Shown: positions 12,230-40,478, numbered from the stretch's first letter. The stretch: DNA of 64,000 nucleotides from Aphrophora alni (GCA_963513935.1 OY740770.1:89836198-89900197), one strand, 5' to 3'. The notes: generated by a model not told the origin, from the letters alone. Numbers and translations are program-made.

Positions 12230-12884
12230 AAAAAACGTATGTCTGTGTATAAATTGCATTAATTTTTCAGACATCATTTCTGAGTGAAACAAGTTTAATT
12301 TTCTTATCTTTATCAAAGTCGTTTACTAATGCTTTAATTGAAGCAAAATCTTTAATTCCAAAACCATTAATTGGTGGAGGTGGTTTATCTCTTGTTATCT
12401 TGTCCTGCTTCGCCTCTACTTTACTGGGCTTTCCCTTTTGAGGTGTTCTATTACCGAGTTTTTCATTTTCTGGGCACTCTTCAGATTTTCTCCTTTTAAC
12501 TCTTCTTGATGTTGATGTTTTCTTTTTAGATCTTATCCAATCTGTTTCTTTAGCTAATTCATCCTCATCTGTGTAGTATTCTTGGGAACCGTCCATTCTA
12601 CTTACCACACTCTGATATTGATTTTCTTCGGATAAAATTTTTAGCTTTTTCTTCTTGTTTGATAAATGAAGAGTTCCTAATTCCCTATTTTCTGTTTTCA
12701 GATCTGATATTTCTTTCTTCAAAATTTTATTCAAAAGCTCTACATCGTTCAGTCTTTTTCTTAGTTCGTTATTTTCTTCTTCCAATTTACAATAATTTCC
12801 TGCATTAGCACTATTCTTTGGAGAACGTTGAATAGTGAGATTCTTTCTAAACGGATCGCTCTCACGCAATAGTTGCCCCCCCAA
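12230..12884 (-). pseudogene. Jockey-type non-LTR retrotransposon ORF1 (Gag-like), broken
   Basis: A minus-strand open frame of about 205 codons (12884-12267). Near the start is a coiled coil (LEEENNELRKRLNDVELLNK). A basic, charged middle contains SRRVKRRKSEE. The C-terminal piece PPPPINGFGIKDF plus VSLRNDV is typical of the start of the nucleic-acid-binding domain in Jockey-clade ORF1 proteins, which package the element RNA. There is no in-frame ATG. A seven-G run at about 12878-12884 appears to have lost one G, because the adjacent frame just upstream reads NTEIRTPGGNL and SSEAGPTDSWGG. At 12267 a TGA interrupts V and KINAIYTQTY, after which similarity fades at about 12230. No reverse transcriptase follows. 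The product was probably an element Gag; it is now non-functional. Confidence 0.6.
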
Positions 12885-13243
12885 GAATCCGTGGGGCCGG
12901 CCTCCGAAGAGGATGAAGTCCTTGAATTTACCAAATTACCACCTGGGGTACGTATTTCCGTATTTGCTTTTCCATTGCCTTAAGTTTCCTTTAAACGGAC
13001 GAGAACAAAACTGGGATAATCCCCAGTCCCCCCGGCACATGTCTATCCACTGACCCAGCTTCCCACTGGGGTTAACACCCAATATTCCACTGGGTTACTC
13101 AGCTTAACAAGGGTACCTTTGGTAGGTTAAGTGCTGGAGTTGGAGTGAGAGGGGCTAAAAGAACTTTCTTGTTTAGTTCTTATGTAACGTTGCTAGGTGT
13201 TCAGCAACTACGCATCATCACTCCCGTTCACCCCCAATTATTA
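12885..13243 (-). mobile_element. 5' untranslated region of the Jockey-type fragment
   Basis: A sharply GC-richer island (tracts such as gggggactgggg on the minus strand) directly upstream of the ORF1 fragment. It ends abruptly in AT-rich background near 13243. I infer it is the 5' leader, with its promoter, of the same element. Retaining the 5' end while losing the 3' end is unusual for a non-LTR insertion. Confidence 0.5.
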
Positions 13244-13244
13244 T

Positions 13245-15600
13245 TTAATGTGTAGTTTTAATCTTATGATATATTCAAGGTTATTTTAAAATAAATAAAT
13301 TAGCATATCATTGACAGTTTTGAAATTATTATATTTTTAAAATAAATACATCAATTTTAAACTATGTAACAAATATAGTTTTTTATGTTACATAGTGGTA
13401 AGTGCTCAGTAAAAAATGTTAAGTGGTCAATTTTATTTAAATTACTAAGTTTACTAGAGTACAGCAGATATGTTTCCTACTGAAGATGGCAAGGGTTACA
13501 TTGAATTCAATACATGACTGAGTCTTTCAGTGATGATATCATTACTATGATTATTGTGATAATTAATAACAAATTAGTTATATTGTATAACTAGGGTATT
13601 GTTGAAGTATCCTTCAACATCGGATATTAGGTGTAATTTTTAAGTATACATTGTTTTATTTACGTAAATAGTTTTATTAATCATATGTTCCTTTTAGAGA
13701 GTGTGTAATAAGATGCATAGACAATACTCTAACTTATCATAATTTTAATAAAATGTGCTGTTACAAAACGGAAAATCTGGAGATAAAAACAATTTCCAAT
13801 TGAGGGAAATTCTTTACTATGTGGTTTGTGAAAAAAAGACATGCAATATAGGCCTTTCATATTGAATAGAGTAGTAGGGACATATAGAAAAAGAACAATT
13901 GTCAGTAAAAAAGATACCAAATAGGATAGGTGTATTAGAGGGATACTACCACAATACTGGATGAAGCCTAGTCAAGATCCAGAAATTTTAACATTGTTTT
14001 GCTACACACCGACATTACACTACTCAACACGAGTAACCTTCCTAAGAGCGCCACTACCGACTTGATTTCATTGCTCCTTAATATATTATTCTGACATTAA
14101 GTTTTTACGTTATTCAAACATTTCACGTTAATTGTTTTCAGTACTATAAGTTTATGTTTTGTTCATTTTTGGGTAATTTACGATACAACGTCAACCGTAA
14201 TTTGTTCAACAATTTCTATACTGGTAATGAACTTATTTGTATGTGTATGTGTCCAACACAGTAAACATGATATTTAGTCAACATTTGAATCCTACTTCAT
14301 TGGTAATATTCGAATTATACGGATATATAAAACAATAGTTGATAGTTCATTCCACCCTTTTATTTAATACGTAACGACTATACAATTTTTGGAAGAAACA
14401 GACCATACTTTATTTTAATTGTTCTAACGTTCTTGATGTAGTTCATGCAATTTTAGAAATTATTTTCATATCTATAACATGTTTAATTGAATTTATGGTA
14501 AATAACTTAAATATTAATTATTAATAAATTTTGATAATTTTATTAGTAACCACTATTTGAAATAAGAATAATGTAATGAAGGTTAATTGTAAGGTAGTTA
14601 TTTTGTTAAAACAATATTGATTCCTCAATTTTATATCATAGTATTTTAAATATTATGTTATTTTTATCGACTATTAGGTAAAAAGTGGATTAATGTTATA
14701 CCAGTAATATTGGCACACGTGTTTCGATAAATAACTGCTGTATATAAGATATTATAATTATTGTTTTAAAGTTTCAAACTATAAAAAACGCAATTCATTT
14801 ATTAGAATTTTATTCCTATTTACTGCTATTTTACAACGTAAGACAATAACGTTTTTCTCGATTTTTTAAACTGTAAACTTTTCATATTCAAACTTACCAA
14901 AGCGATTAAACTTAAGTAAGAGTCAACAAATTCGTAGTAATAATTATGTCTTGTTAATGATAGTACTATTCCAAAAATTATTAAAAGAAATTTTATAAAT
15001 AATTATTGTATATTTTGAGGCCGCAACGATCATCTTTTGAAAAGTTAAACAGTGAGGTTCTGCATTACGTAGACTGAAGGTTTTCCATTTATGTATATTT
15101 AGGTGTAATTTTTAGATGATATATTACGTAACATAAAGGACATGTCAACGTAAGATTTTACTGATCAAAGTTGCAACCAAAATGCTTTCAAAATTTACTG
15201 CAACTGGACTTTTTCACCTTGATTGATGGGTCATTTGGAGAATAGTTCTATAAAAAATTACTAGTTACTAGGGAAATCGTCTTGAACCTTGAATATAACA
15301 ATAGCAAAGTTCGTTGATAAAAAGTTAATTGTTAAATTTTATAATAGTTAAAAATATTTAGTGGGACTTTTTAAACACCATTTCTAGATATAGATCTGGG
15401 ACATATTTTATGTGTACAAATCATCTGCCTATAACTTATATATGTTTATGTTTGGTAAGTTACTAGTCAATTTTACGTTTTGTTTTGTTAAATTCAATGA
15501 TGATTTTTTTATTTTTCTTCTTACTCTTTGAACATAATGTTTTACCTTTGAAAACTAAACCAAAAGTTAGTATTTTAATAAATGTTTACTTTATTTTTTT

Positions 15601-15650
<50 letters not shown>

Positions 15651-17520
15651 CTTTTTCTCATCTAGGACTGTAATTTTACCTTTCATCGTCTTCACCCAAC
15701 CGTAAGAAGTTGGTCATATTTATCGGATGTACTTTCCTAAACTAATACAATTTGATCACAATCTCATACATTTTAGATAGTAAAACACTTAAACACATCA
15801 CCACTATCATATTACTTATTGGTGTACTTTATAATAACTTTCAAAGTAGAATAAATCATTAACTTATTAATTAGAGGTCTTTATGGTGGAACAAGAACTT
15901 TCCGTAAACAAATATGAAGTTAAGGAAGATTAATACATGGAATGAGTTTGCAGTAGGCTAGTTAAGTCGACATTGGTGGAACATCTTCATAGATACCCTA
16001 GTTAAAAATAATAACAATAATAAATTAGCTTATACTATCTTCCACGCCTTAGAGAATTGAAGAGAGCATAGAGTTACTAATTATCTTATAATTTATTTGT
16101 AACACATAAAAATTAAAAACTTAATCTTCTAGTAAAAATTGAGATTAAAAATATAACTTTTTAAATTGCATACTTAAAATTTTATTGTCTGTATGAATGT
16201 ACAAAGAATTTTATTACTTTATATAAGACAATTTTTTTCAGTAACAGTTTAATGAATGTCACTCAAAAATAGTAACGTAGGAGTACTATTCTCCCAAAAA
16301 TAGTAATAATCGCTAAAATGTATATTTATGATTGCTGTAAAACATCAATATTTAAAATAATGGTATAAAGTTGATGACAAAATATTGCTCATCATCCAAG
16401 AAAAAAACCAAGCTTTTCCTTGACATGCTATAAAATGATAAGTTGCACTCTTTTGATGGCAATTGAAACGGAATATTTTACTCGTTTGACCTACAAGATT
16501 CACTTTACTTCTTCAGTCTATGTCCGTTACACATAATTGCGCAAAGTCATTATTTCAAATGGGTTTTTCAATTTATTATTATTAAGTGAAAGTCTTTTAT
16601 GATTAAATACCTAATTGAAATAATTGTGCAATATTGTTTAGGAGTGATTTAGGTAAATCACATAAAAAAAGAAAGATAAAAAGAAATAACATACACCTAA
16701 TAATAAGATATTTTAGAACGTTAACAATTACTTTACCCACACAAAATTCAGTTAAGTATTGTATATTTGTTTAGTAAATATATATATATATAAAATTTTT
16801 ACCGAGTTATTTCGCTGGATATATTGTTTTTTTTATTATTTAAAGACGTAAAACCATTTCAGTCAATATCGCCGTATCTTGTAAACAATAAGCTTTAAAC
16901 AAAATATACAATGTGTTACAAAATACGATGATGACGTGTATGAGATTTGTAATGCCTATGAGAAGGGATGAACTCGGCGTGTTAATTATATTATGGTTTA
17001 TATAAGACGTAATAGAAGGCAGAACTTACACCTCAATCAAACGTTTTATTCATATCATAAACTTTTTTTTCGTATACCTACAAACTACTGTCTTTTCTTT
17101 TATATCGAGAACTAATATTTTTACAGTATAATAAAATGATATTAATATAAATTTTGATTCCTTTATGAAAAACATACATATTACGTGTACAGACAATGTA
17201 AATGAGAGATATCAGCGACAGACAGGATGCTTTATTACGCCAGATTTGAGAGTGAATTAATTCTTTTAACTTAATATTATTTACAATAAGAGTTAAAACC
17301 AGAAATTGTTCTATTTTCAAAACAAATGTAAAAAAAACCGTTTCTGAAAACGAACAAACAACACAAAGAGAGCCTACATCCTTCTTTTCATCCTAAAGAA
17401 AATCCAGCTCTACACAAGATGAATGTAAATTATACTTCTAATAATCTAAACTTTTTTTGTATAATCTAAACCAAAAACCGTTATTCTGAAAACTAAACTA
17501 GAAACTTTGTGTTTTTTAAT
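13245..17520. other. AT-rich DNA with a TA microsatellite
   Basis: Apart from the TA run at 15603-15649 I see no supportable feature. Short ORFs here look random. Confidence 0.4.
15603..15649. repeat. (TA)n microsatellite
   Basis: About 23 uninterrupted AT dinucleotides. Confidence 0.95.
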
Positions 17521-17539
17521 AGATCAGCAGTTTCTTCTA

Positions 17540-19610
17540 ATTATTATATATGATAGCTGTACAAGAGGAAGTTGGACAGACAAGCACTACACATGACAAC
17601 GAAGAGACAATATTCCAGACCAAGCAAATCTACGTATTAAGAAGAGATCACATGGAGGCATAAAGGAAATGATAGATGCAGCTAGTTTTTAGTGCTTTTT
17701 AATGTAGGTGAAGCTAATCCATCAGCATAACCTCCAAAACAGTTCATTGCAATGTACGGAATAAAAGTATTTCCAAATAATAGTGATCGAGACGCGTGAG
17801 AACGGAAAAGAAATTAAGTTTAGGTACTTCTAACCTTATCTTTGCGAGTTTAGATACTTACGATAATATCGTATAAACAACAAAAATTAAAGTAAGAAAT
17901 ATTTGTATTACTATTGTATAGTTTTGAAATTGGGTTAAACGCGTTATAAATAAACATACCAATTTTTTTTAAATATATAGTAGATTACAAGTTCTTCTAT
18001 ATTATTTCAGTTTAAAATATATTCCATTATGTGCACAATATATTGTTAATAAAAAATAACTGAACACAATAAAATACCTCAAATCTATGTAATTATACTG
18101 AAGAATATGTAGAAAATATAACATAACGTCATCCCAAAAATCTTCCATCAAATATTCCGATATCTGCTAAAGTTGTAGTTGATGATAATAATACTAATTT
18201 TCCAAATAGGATATCTACTCCTCCATCAACTGTGGTTGCACACCCTTGTAGATCGCCTTCAGCAAGATTTTAGTCCTAATCAAAAAGCCATTAACTCTTG
18301 ATATCAAATTAGCCTAGATAAATCAGTTAAACCTCATTGAAGAGAGAATATATTGATCGTTAACGATGCAAGGCCAGAATTATCTGATAATGAAGTTAAT
18401 AAGAAAAAAGAAAAGAACAAGAAAGCAGTTTTTTGTGATTTTGTATGATATATATAGCTAAAAAATGGGATGGCTTCATACTGAAGAATATCATTGCAGA
18501 TCTTATAAGGAAAATGTAATTATGATAATACTAATTTGGAATCGAATGATCATTTAGATTCAGAAATCATAGATCATTAGTTCTTCAAAGGCTACTTACT
18601 AATGCACAATATTGCGGAATTTAGAAGGAAAATGTATTTTCGACTACTATTGTTGTATTGTAAAGCTTATATAATCATCGGGAGCCAACATGATACCGTA
18701 CCAAACCGATCCTTAAATAACCTACACCGTCACCTATCCCTTCTACCATATTGAAACAATCTTTCCAGGATATATATATATATATATATACACGATCAGT
18801 TTGAAAAATATTACAATGAAAAAAAAGATCCTCAATTAAATGAAATAATTGTAAATATTTTTGATCATAAGCAAACAGATAAATCAAATTTATCTTCCGA
18901 TCAGATATCTAGCTGATAAGTTAACCATTCAAGGAATTAGAATTAATAGTATAATTCATGAAATCTATCACCAAATACAACAATCATGATACCGAACCTT
19001 TAATTCCACCACTTGCCATTTCACCTCACCCTACTACACCCGAAAATTATAATAACGAACTAATCATTCCTCTTCTTACTCCTATAGCAGCTCTTATGTC
19101 ATCGTTTAATCAAACATCTAAACATGTTATGAAACCAACCCATTCAGATATTACACTGTTACCTTGACTTTCTACACATCAACATCATATCAAGGCTGTC
19201 CATAACAGTCACGGATCAGAGAACTTTATTAAAATTATCACCTTTAGGATTGAACGAGAAAATCTACACCCTCCTTCTCCTAAATGAGATAATGATACAG
19301 ATAGTAAATGGTACAAGCTAGAAGAGAAACACAATACAAATTCTAACTGAAGTATTTACCAAGAAGAACACGACCCCAATGAAACGATGAGTTAAATAGA
19401 TTATAAATCTAGGACATGACATCCAAGTTCTTATACAGGTTCTCAAAATGGAAAAATAGAGAAATAACCCTTCACCTAAACATAATACGTAACAAGGTGA
19501 GCAAGATGATGATGAACTTAGTGCATGATTGAAATTAGTGCAAACTAATGTTGAACATTAAACAATCAGAATATCTTATTGAACATGTCGAATATAAAAC
19601 TATTAAAGAA
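17540..19610 (+). pseudogene. Decayed coding-like sequence of unknown origin
   Basis: Plus-strand segments translate into protein-like sequence separated by scattered stops and a few single-base frame changes. Examples are HPKNLPSNIPISAKVVVDD (from 18130), VNDARPELSDNEVNKKKEKN (about 18360) and a 70-codon open frame at 18958-19167 rich in Pro, Thr and His. Within the 18958-19400 stretch C is strongly favoured over G. Many interruptions are TGA at places where Trp would fit (for example PK-stop-DND and SN-stop-SIY); others are TAA or TAG. Either G-to-A and C-to-T decay of Trp and Gln codons, or a source using TGA for Trp (mitochondrial or mollicute code), would give this pattern. I do not recognise the protein. 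Chance resemblance is possible. Confidence 0.3.
18769..18790. repeat. Short (TA)n tract
   Basis: About 11 AT dinucleotides inside the decayed coding-like stretch. Confidence 0.9.
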
Positions 19611-20455
19611 ATCTCTTCTAGATCAGAATATTCGTTTTACAGATTTTTGCAAGTTTCATACAAGCTTTGTTTTAAACAAAACTAAGTATATATATAAATA
19701 GCTTTATAATCATCTAAGAAGCTTTTAATTATAATCTTAATGAATTTCAGTGATACAATCAATATTCTCTAATTTTGACAAATAACCAGATATTTTTAAT
19801 AAAGAACATTAATGCTACAACATGTCTGATTTTGCACAGACGCTAAAAAAAACGTGTTTTTTGCTTTAGCTAATACGCTGGTTGGAGAAACTTACCAAAA
19901 CTTGTTTCATATTGCATACTCCAGCAAAAGCGCATAACATGTTTCTGCCTGTTTACAAAACACGTTTCGTATAATAGATTTACAAACTTTCAAGTGCACA
20001 AAAGTGATGTTTTCCTTAAAACTGACTCTACAGAACTTTGTCTAAACTTATATTGTACATGTACCTAATTTGCTTCAGCGAAATGTGTTTCCTAAAGCTG
20101 TCATTTAAATGTAGTTTTGTGTAGCTATTTATAAATTATATAAAAAATCTTTGGGTGGTGCTTGCATGCAAACTTTTCGGTCCTAACAACCTCCAAGAGG
20201 TTATTTTCTAAATTAATAAAAAAAATTGACGTCAATTAATAAAACTTCAATATTCGAAATTTTCATTTCTTTTTACAAACTTCTCATTTTATAACAAATT
20301 CTTTTATTTAAAATATATAAGTTTATTGGCCAATTTAGTATTTAAGAAATTTATCAAACAAATCATGATATGTAAGATTTAATCTAATAATGAACTTGTA
20401 AAAATTAATATAATTTTTTTTTGAATTTAAAATATCATATCATTTATAGAATCTT
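19611..20455. other. AT-rich DNA, nothing recognised
   Basis: It contains several acgtgttt/aaacacgt words near 19850-19975 but no feature I can name. Confidence 0.4.
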
Positions 20456-20818
20456 TTCATTGTTAAATTTTGTAACTGTTTTAAAAAAAAAAAAAAAACT
20501 ATTATTTAATAAACAAAAAGTGGGGTGATAAATATCAGAATCTTTTCATTTTTTTTTTATATTCTAATTTTACATTAAGGGCGTATAATCTTTTTTTTTT
20601 GGATTAATTATAATCCTGTTAATTATTAAGCTGTGCTCATTGTTTTTTTTTTTATTGTTAAATTTTGTAACTATATATATATAAACTAAAAGGGGGGATA
20701 AATTTTCAGAATCTATTCATCAATTTTTTTTTTTAAATTATTATTATATGTTACATTAAGGGCGTATAACTTCTTTGATTAATTATAATCTTGTTAATCA
20801 TAAGCTGTGTTTATGATG
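20456..20818. repeat. Tandem duplication, unit about 195 bp
   Basis: Two diverged copies start with attgttaaattttgtaact at 20459 and 20654. Both contain a gggtgataaat or ggggataaat word, a cagaatct-tcat block, acattaagggcgtataa and gattaattataatc, with poly(T) runs of different length between. The unit class is unknown. Confidence 0.75.
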
Positions 20819-22781
20819 ATCTGTCTCAGGATGTCTTTTTTGATTTGTAAATGATAAAATCTGAACCATCGGAATTTCCTTCTTGTTAATAAATTTGAGC
20901 CTTGTTAATTACTAAATTTGTCTTTGTATTTTTTTATTTTTCTTTTTCAAACATTGTTACCATTTGGATCCGCCTTTTCTTAAATTTAAGTCCCCTGGTA
21001 ACAACCATTTGCGTTTAGATCGATTAGATACATCAAAGACTTAGAGAAACAATTTACTTAATTTTACGTAAACAATTTAGAGATACTAAAACAAGAGTGA
21101 GCTCACTACTACAGTATTCAATAAATAGGAATTTTGGTGTTGCGAAGATTGTATAGATTTCAATACATAGAGCAAACATTGATGTGTAAGCTACTAGATA
21201 AGTACACAGTACTTAGTTTTTTTTTTTAAATAACGAAATAAAACAAACTTCTGAAATTGAAAAGTAAATGTTGTTAATGACATTGAACAAAATGACGAGT
21301 GAAGTATTTCTGGTTTTATCTATTTTGGTGAACATCTGCTATAACACGCCCATTTTGTGAAAGTTATTTCTTTTGAATATGATGTAATTTATTCAACAAA
21401 AGTACAGTAGTAAGCATTATGAAACAACGTAAGTAAATATATTTATAGTTTAAGAGTGACTGGGAAAAAAACTAAAATGAACCTTCACCGCTTTTAAAAA
21501 CAATCAGTTTTTAAATAGTAATTTTTCACAATTTACGTGTATTTGGATTTGATTTTAAACAATTACGCATCCAGTAAACCTTATAATGCAATGTGAAAAA
21601 TATGTGGTTTCATGTAAATTAAGAGAGACGGTGAGAGAGGTTGTATAGAACAAGACACATTTCAGCTGTACTACGTTATTATAGGCTTTCAATTTTTCAT
21701 AAACTGCAATGCCTGTTCAAGTCATGTTTTATGCTTTCCGCTAGTTCAAAAATAATAGAAGCAATTAATTACTATAAATATTTTTTTACAAATTGGAGTG
21801 TGAAACCTTTTGATTCCCAATCTTAAATTATTTACTTTGAACAACATTTTGCTATTAATGAACATTGAAGGGATTTGAAACAAAGTAAATGAAATAAATA
21901 TACGTAATTTGTATCCACATTATAAAACTGCATTTATCCTAACATTGATTGCGTTTTGTAATACTTATAATACTAAAAATTACTTTCTACTAGTTTTCTT
22001 ATTGGAAATTTTAAACGATTATTAATAAACAATACATGCCTGAAGACATTTATCGTTAGGCCAATACGAATATAGCTTAGGGCTTTAATTATATTAGTTT
22101 TTTTTTACTATTATAGAAACATTTTATTGTTATTTTAAATTCCTATTTGTTTTGAATCAAAGTTCAAATTGTTTGAAATGTTAAGATTTACCTTATTTAA
22201 ATCTTGCCACGTGACTTCTTTCTTGATAATACAACTAAAGCATTTTATATCATATACTTCATCTTCAGAGATTTGTCACTCGCTTGAGGTCTTTAATAAA
22301 AGAAAACATCCAAATTCAACAAAAATCACGAAAAACTATACATTTCACAAAAGACACTTAACACAGCGCGTCACATAGGATGAGCATTGTATCAATGTCC
22401 TAGGAAAAATAACGTCTCATATCTGTTACGGTATTCGTTTAAGATTTGTATCTTGGATTTTTAAAGATGTATCATGTATTGTATTCGAGGAGATATTTAG
22501 TTATTCGTTCATTAAGCTGTGGATATTCTATTTAAAAGCTTTACAAATCTCAAAACCCCCTCAAATTTAGTAGTGTGTAATTTGTTTTAAATAAAATACT
22601 ATCTCGATTAGGATAAATAACTACTAGTTTGTATTATTATATCCAGTGTAATATATTTATTTTATACACATCAGGTGCTACTTAATAAAAACCCCATACT
22701 ATATCCTATGTTATAAGTTATTGATAACTAAGAATATATTATTTTGTTGAATTTGATATTTTCAGTCATGTAATCACACTA
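20819..22781. other. AT-rich DNA, nothing recognised
   Basis: No supportable feature. The short ORFs at 21641-21826 and 22169-22378 have no domain I know and no compositional support. Confidence 0.4.
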
Positions 22782-22988
22782 AACGTGAGTCTGAAGTAAT
22801 AAACACGAAAGGGTTGAGGACAAAGTTTGGTTAAAGTTTACGTCTGCGCTAGAAGCAGTGCTGCTGAATAATAATGTGTTTTAAATTACCTTGTACTACG
22901 TTTCTACAGCCAAGACGGGGTGCTATCTACTGTGATTGTAAAACCAAGGTGGGATTTTGTACATTTAACGTTTCAAAGAGTAACATTG
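22782..22988. repeat. Dispersed repeat, copy 2
   Basis: Partner of 10617-10815, with the same central core around the palindrome AGCAGTGCTGCT. It carries a short insertion (tgtgattg) before the aaaaccaaggtg block. Confidence 0.75.
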
Positions 22989-24063
22989 TGTGTTAGTGTT
23001 GTATAAATATTTTAGATTAATTCCAAAGCGATGTTCAATTTTTTACATTCATAAATTTGGATTCATGGAATTTCCTAATTAACAAAAGTATACTCAAATT
23101 TAACATATATAAACAAATATTGATGTGTATTACATGGTTTTTTATAACAGAACGCAGGTAATCCTTAATTGAATTTCCATTTGGTCTTTTCATATTCATA
23201 TTCGCGAGCTAAAAATTGTCGATATGTAGGAGAAAGGAGTTTACTAATGGCTATGCCAGAATTCAGTGTCATTCGAATATAAAAACACTACTCTTCGAAA
23301 ATTTATTTATGGTTGATATTTCAAAATAGATTTCATTACTTTATCATTTGTCATAAACTTATTCAATAAATAACAATATGTTTGCAGTTGCGCTTGGAAA
23401 TAACATATCCCCCCTTTTTTTGATATGAAAAAAGTTAGTTTGTGAAAAAAATGAAAGTAATTTTAGCTATAAATAAACAATTCATGTTCTAATAATATCT
23501 TAAGAGTGAGATTTAGATATAATATTGTACATGAGTTGTATTATTTTAGATAGAAGAAAATTACAATATTTTATGATGTAGAAAATTTATATAAAAAAAG
23601 AGTATTGCAAATTAGTGTCTTTAATTAGTGAGTTATAATTTTTTTTTTTTATTATTATTTTTATTTTATAAAATAATATATGTTATGTGGTCATATTTCT
23701 TATGAAAAAGTAAATATTGTTTGAAAGTATTTGTTTAAAATCTTCCATAGGGATAATTCAAAAGCTCAATTTTAAATCAAGATTTTTCATACTGTTCTTT
23801 TAAGTATAAAAAAGTGTTCTTTGTGAAATATGATACTCCCGTAGAATTTCAAAGGTGACTGCTAATTGAATTACCCAGCGAGAGAAATGTGTTTCGTTTT
23901 CTTGAAAACATATGGTGGTTACCTTATGTTCTTATTTTGATGTTAAACTTCAAAACACTGCCCAACTTAGAAAAAAGCATATTTTTTTTGTTCTTACTCA
24001 ACAAAGTAGTTAAGTAGTTATTCTTTCTCTTCATTATTTATATTTTATTTTACATATAAATAA

Positions 24064-24070
24064 ACACACA

Positions 24071-24130
<60 letters not shown>
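24064..24130. repeat. (CA)n microsatellite
   Basis: About 33 CA units with one early interruption. No LTR element is inserted here, so it serves as an empty target of the type used at 40-64 kb. Confidence 0.95.
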
Positions 24131-24132
<2 letters not shown>

Positions 24133-24924
24133 ATTAAAGTAAAATCAAGATCAAATTGAGATATTGTTGATTCGTATAAAAATTATTCTGTTTTGGGTTA
24201 CACAGAGTTGTAGAAACTGTAGATTGACTTTTAATTTTACTTCCTTTTTTTCTTCTATTGATATACATATTGGGAAAAATAAATATATGGGCCTAGATCT
24301 TACTAATTTGAAGGAATTCAAGTAAAATTCCTACCAATAAAGTTCTTCATGAATGAAATTAATCATACAACAGGAGCTTATAAAATTCTTTATCAATTAT
24401 GAAACTTTATATTTTCTATAGGATTCTTATAAAACAACGTAATTTGACAGAAAACATACAAATAACTGTAGACTGATATTTGGTAAAAATGTGCTACCAG
24501 ACTAGAGATTTTAAAGCTTTGAAATGTCTGAAGTTAAGGGTTTGGTTTTGTAATAAATAATGTATCAATATTAGGTAATGTTAAAACACAAATAAGAAAT
24601 GTTATTTATATAACTTTCTTGAAAAAAATTTGGAAAGACAATTAAGTACCGTTCTTGGTGTTCAACGGATGGGCTTGCGTGGAAAAAACACTTAGAAAAA
24701 ATGCTGCAAAATAAGGAAGAGACGATATAATTGATAATAGGTCTATTAATCAAAGTATTATTATATTACATTAAACTTTAAATCAAGTTGATCAGGTACT
24801 AGTTAATTTTTTAAACTATTGTTAATAAAAATTGGTATAATATGGAGGTTAATGACCAAGATCGACATAAATAATCACAAATATGTAAAACAGGGTCAAT
24901 GTTATTATTAAAATTAGCCCAGGT

Positions 24925-25170
24925 GCTAAATAGCTCAGTTAGTAAGCCCGTACTATTAGAGCAGTCAGGTTACATACTCAGTTGTTGAGTTATTAACTCA
25001 GGTTTTTGAGTTGTTCAGTTGTTGGTTTATGTCACATATAGCTAATTTGTGAGACGTTTATTCATTTAGTTATTCAACAGATCTCGTGTTTGTTATTCAG
25101 TCTGTGAGTCAATCAATGAGTCAGTTAGTTGTTCGGTATTGTAAGTCAGTATTTCATCAGGACACTTACA
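24925..25170. repeat. Cryptically simple cagtt/gagtt-rich stretch
   Basis: Scrambled repeats of cagtt, gagtt and gagtca words, including two TGAGTCA sites (about 25106 and 25120). There is no clean tandem period. Confidence 0.4.
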
Positions 25171-39660
<14,490 letters not shown>

Positions 39661-39662
39661 CA

Positions 39663-39985
39663 CCACAGCCTACTTGAGTTTATGTATCGTGTTGCACCTA
39701 AAACCTATGACCAAATATAGTTAACCTAGCCTATCTCTATGTTTATTATAATATATGAAAAGTTTATATTCCTACTTTTGCCTAAACCTAACCTAACCAC
39801 AGCCTACTTGTATCATATACGATGTACACCTAAAACCTATGACCAAAGATAGTTAATCTAACCTATCTCTAACTTATGTCTATTATAATGTAAGAAACGT
39901 TTATATTCCTACTTTTGCCTAAACCTACGTTCACCACAGCCTACTTGTATCATATACGTGTTACACCTAAAACCTATCAGGCACT
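39663..39985. repeat. Minisatellite, unit about 134-137 bp, 2.4 copies
   Basis: Copies start with ccacagcctacttg at 39663, 39797 and 39934. Each contains acctaaaacctat, and the two full copies share a tatattcctacttttgccta block. Confidence 0.85.
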
Positions 39986-40048
39986 ATCTTCGACTAGTCC
40001 CTACTTAAAATAAATTATTTTAAATGAAAATGGAGACAAAGTATTAAA

Positions 40049-40050
<2 letters not shown>

Positions 40051-40121
<71 letters not shown>
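40051..40121. repeat. (TA)n microsatellite
   Basis: About 35 uninterrupted AT units, just left of the CA array that hosts the LTR elements. Confidence 0.95.
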
Positions 40122-40124
<3 letters not shown>

Positions 40125-40232
40125 GTCGAAATCTAACGTTTAAATATGAAAAAGAAAAAAAAACCTAATTAATTTTTCAATTTAAAAAATTCAATTTTTT
40201 TAAAAATTATTAGTTTGAAATTTACACGAAGA

Positions 40233-40478
<246 letters not shown>

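Noticed and set aside
24930..24975. tRNA-like start (tagctcagttagtaag resembles an A box)
   Set aside because: No cloverleaf, no B box and no acceptor stem. It fits the cagtt-rich simple sequence.
39780..39800. cctaacctaacc resembling the insect telomere repeat
   Set aside because: Only about two units, inside a minisatellite; not an interstitial telomere tract.
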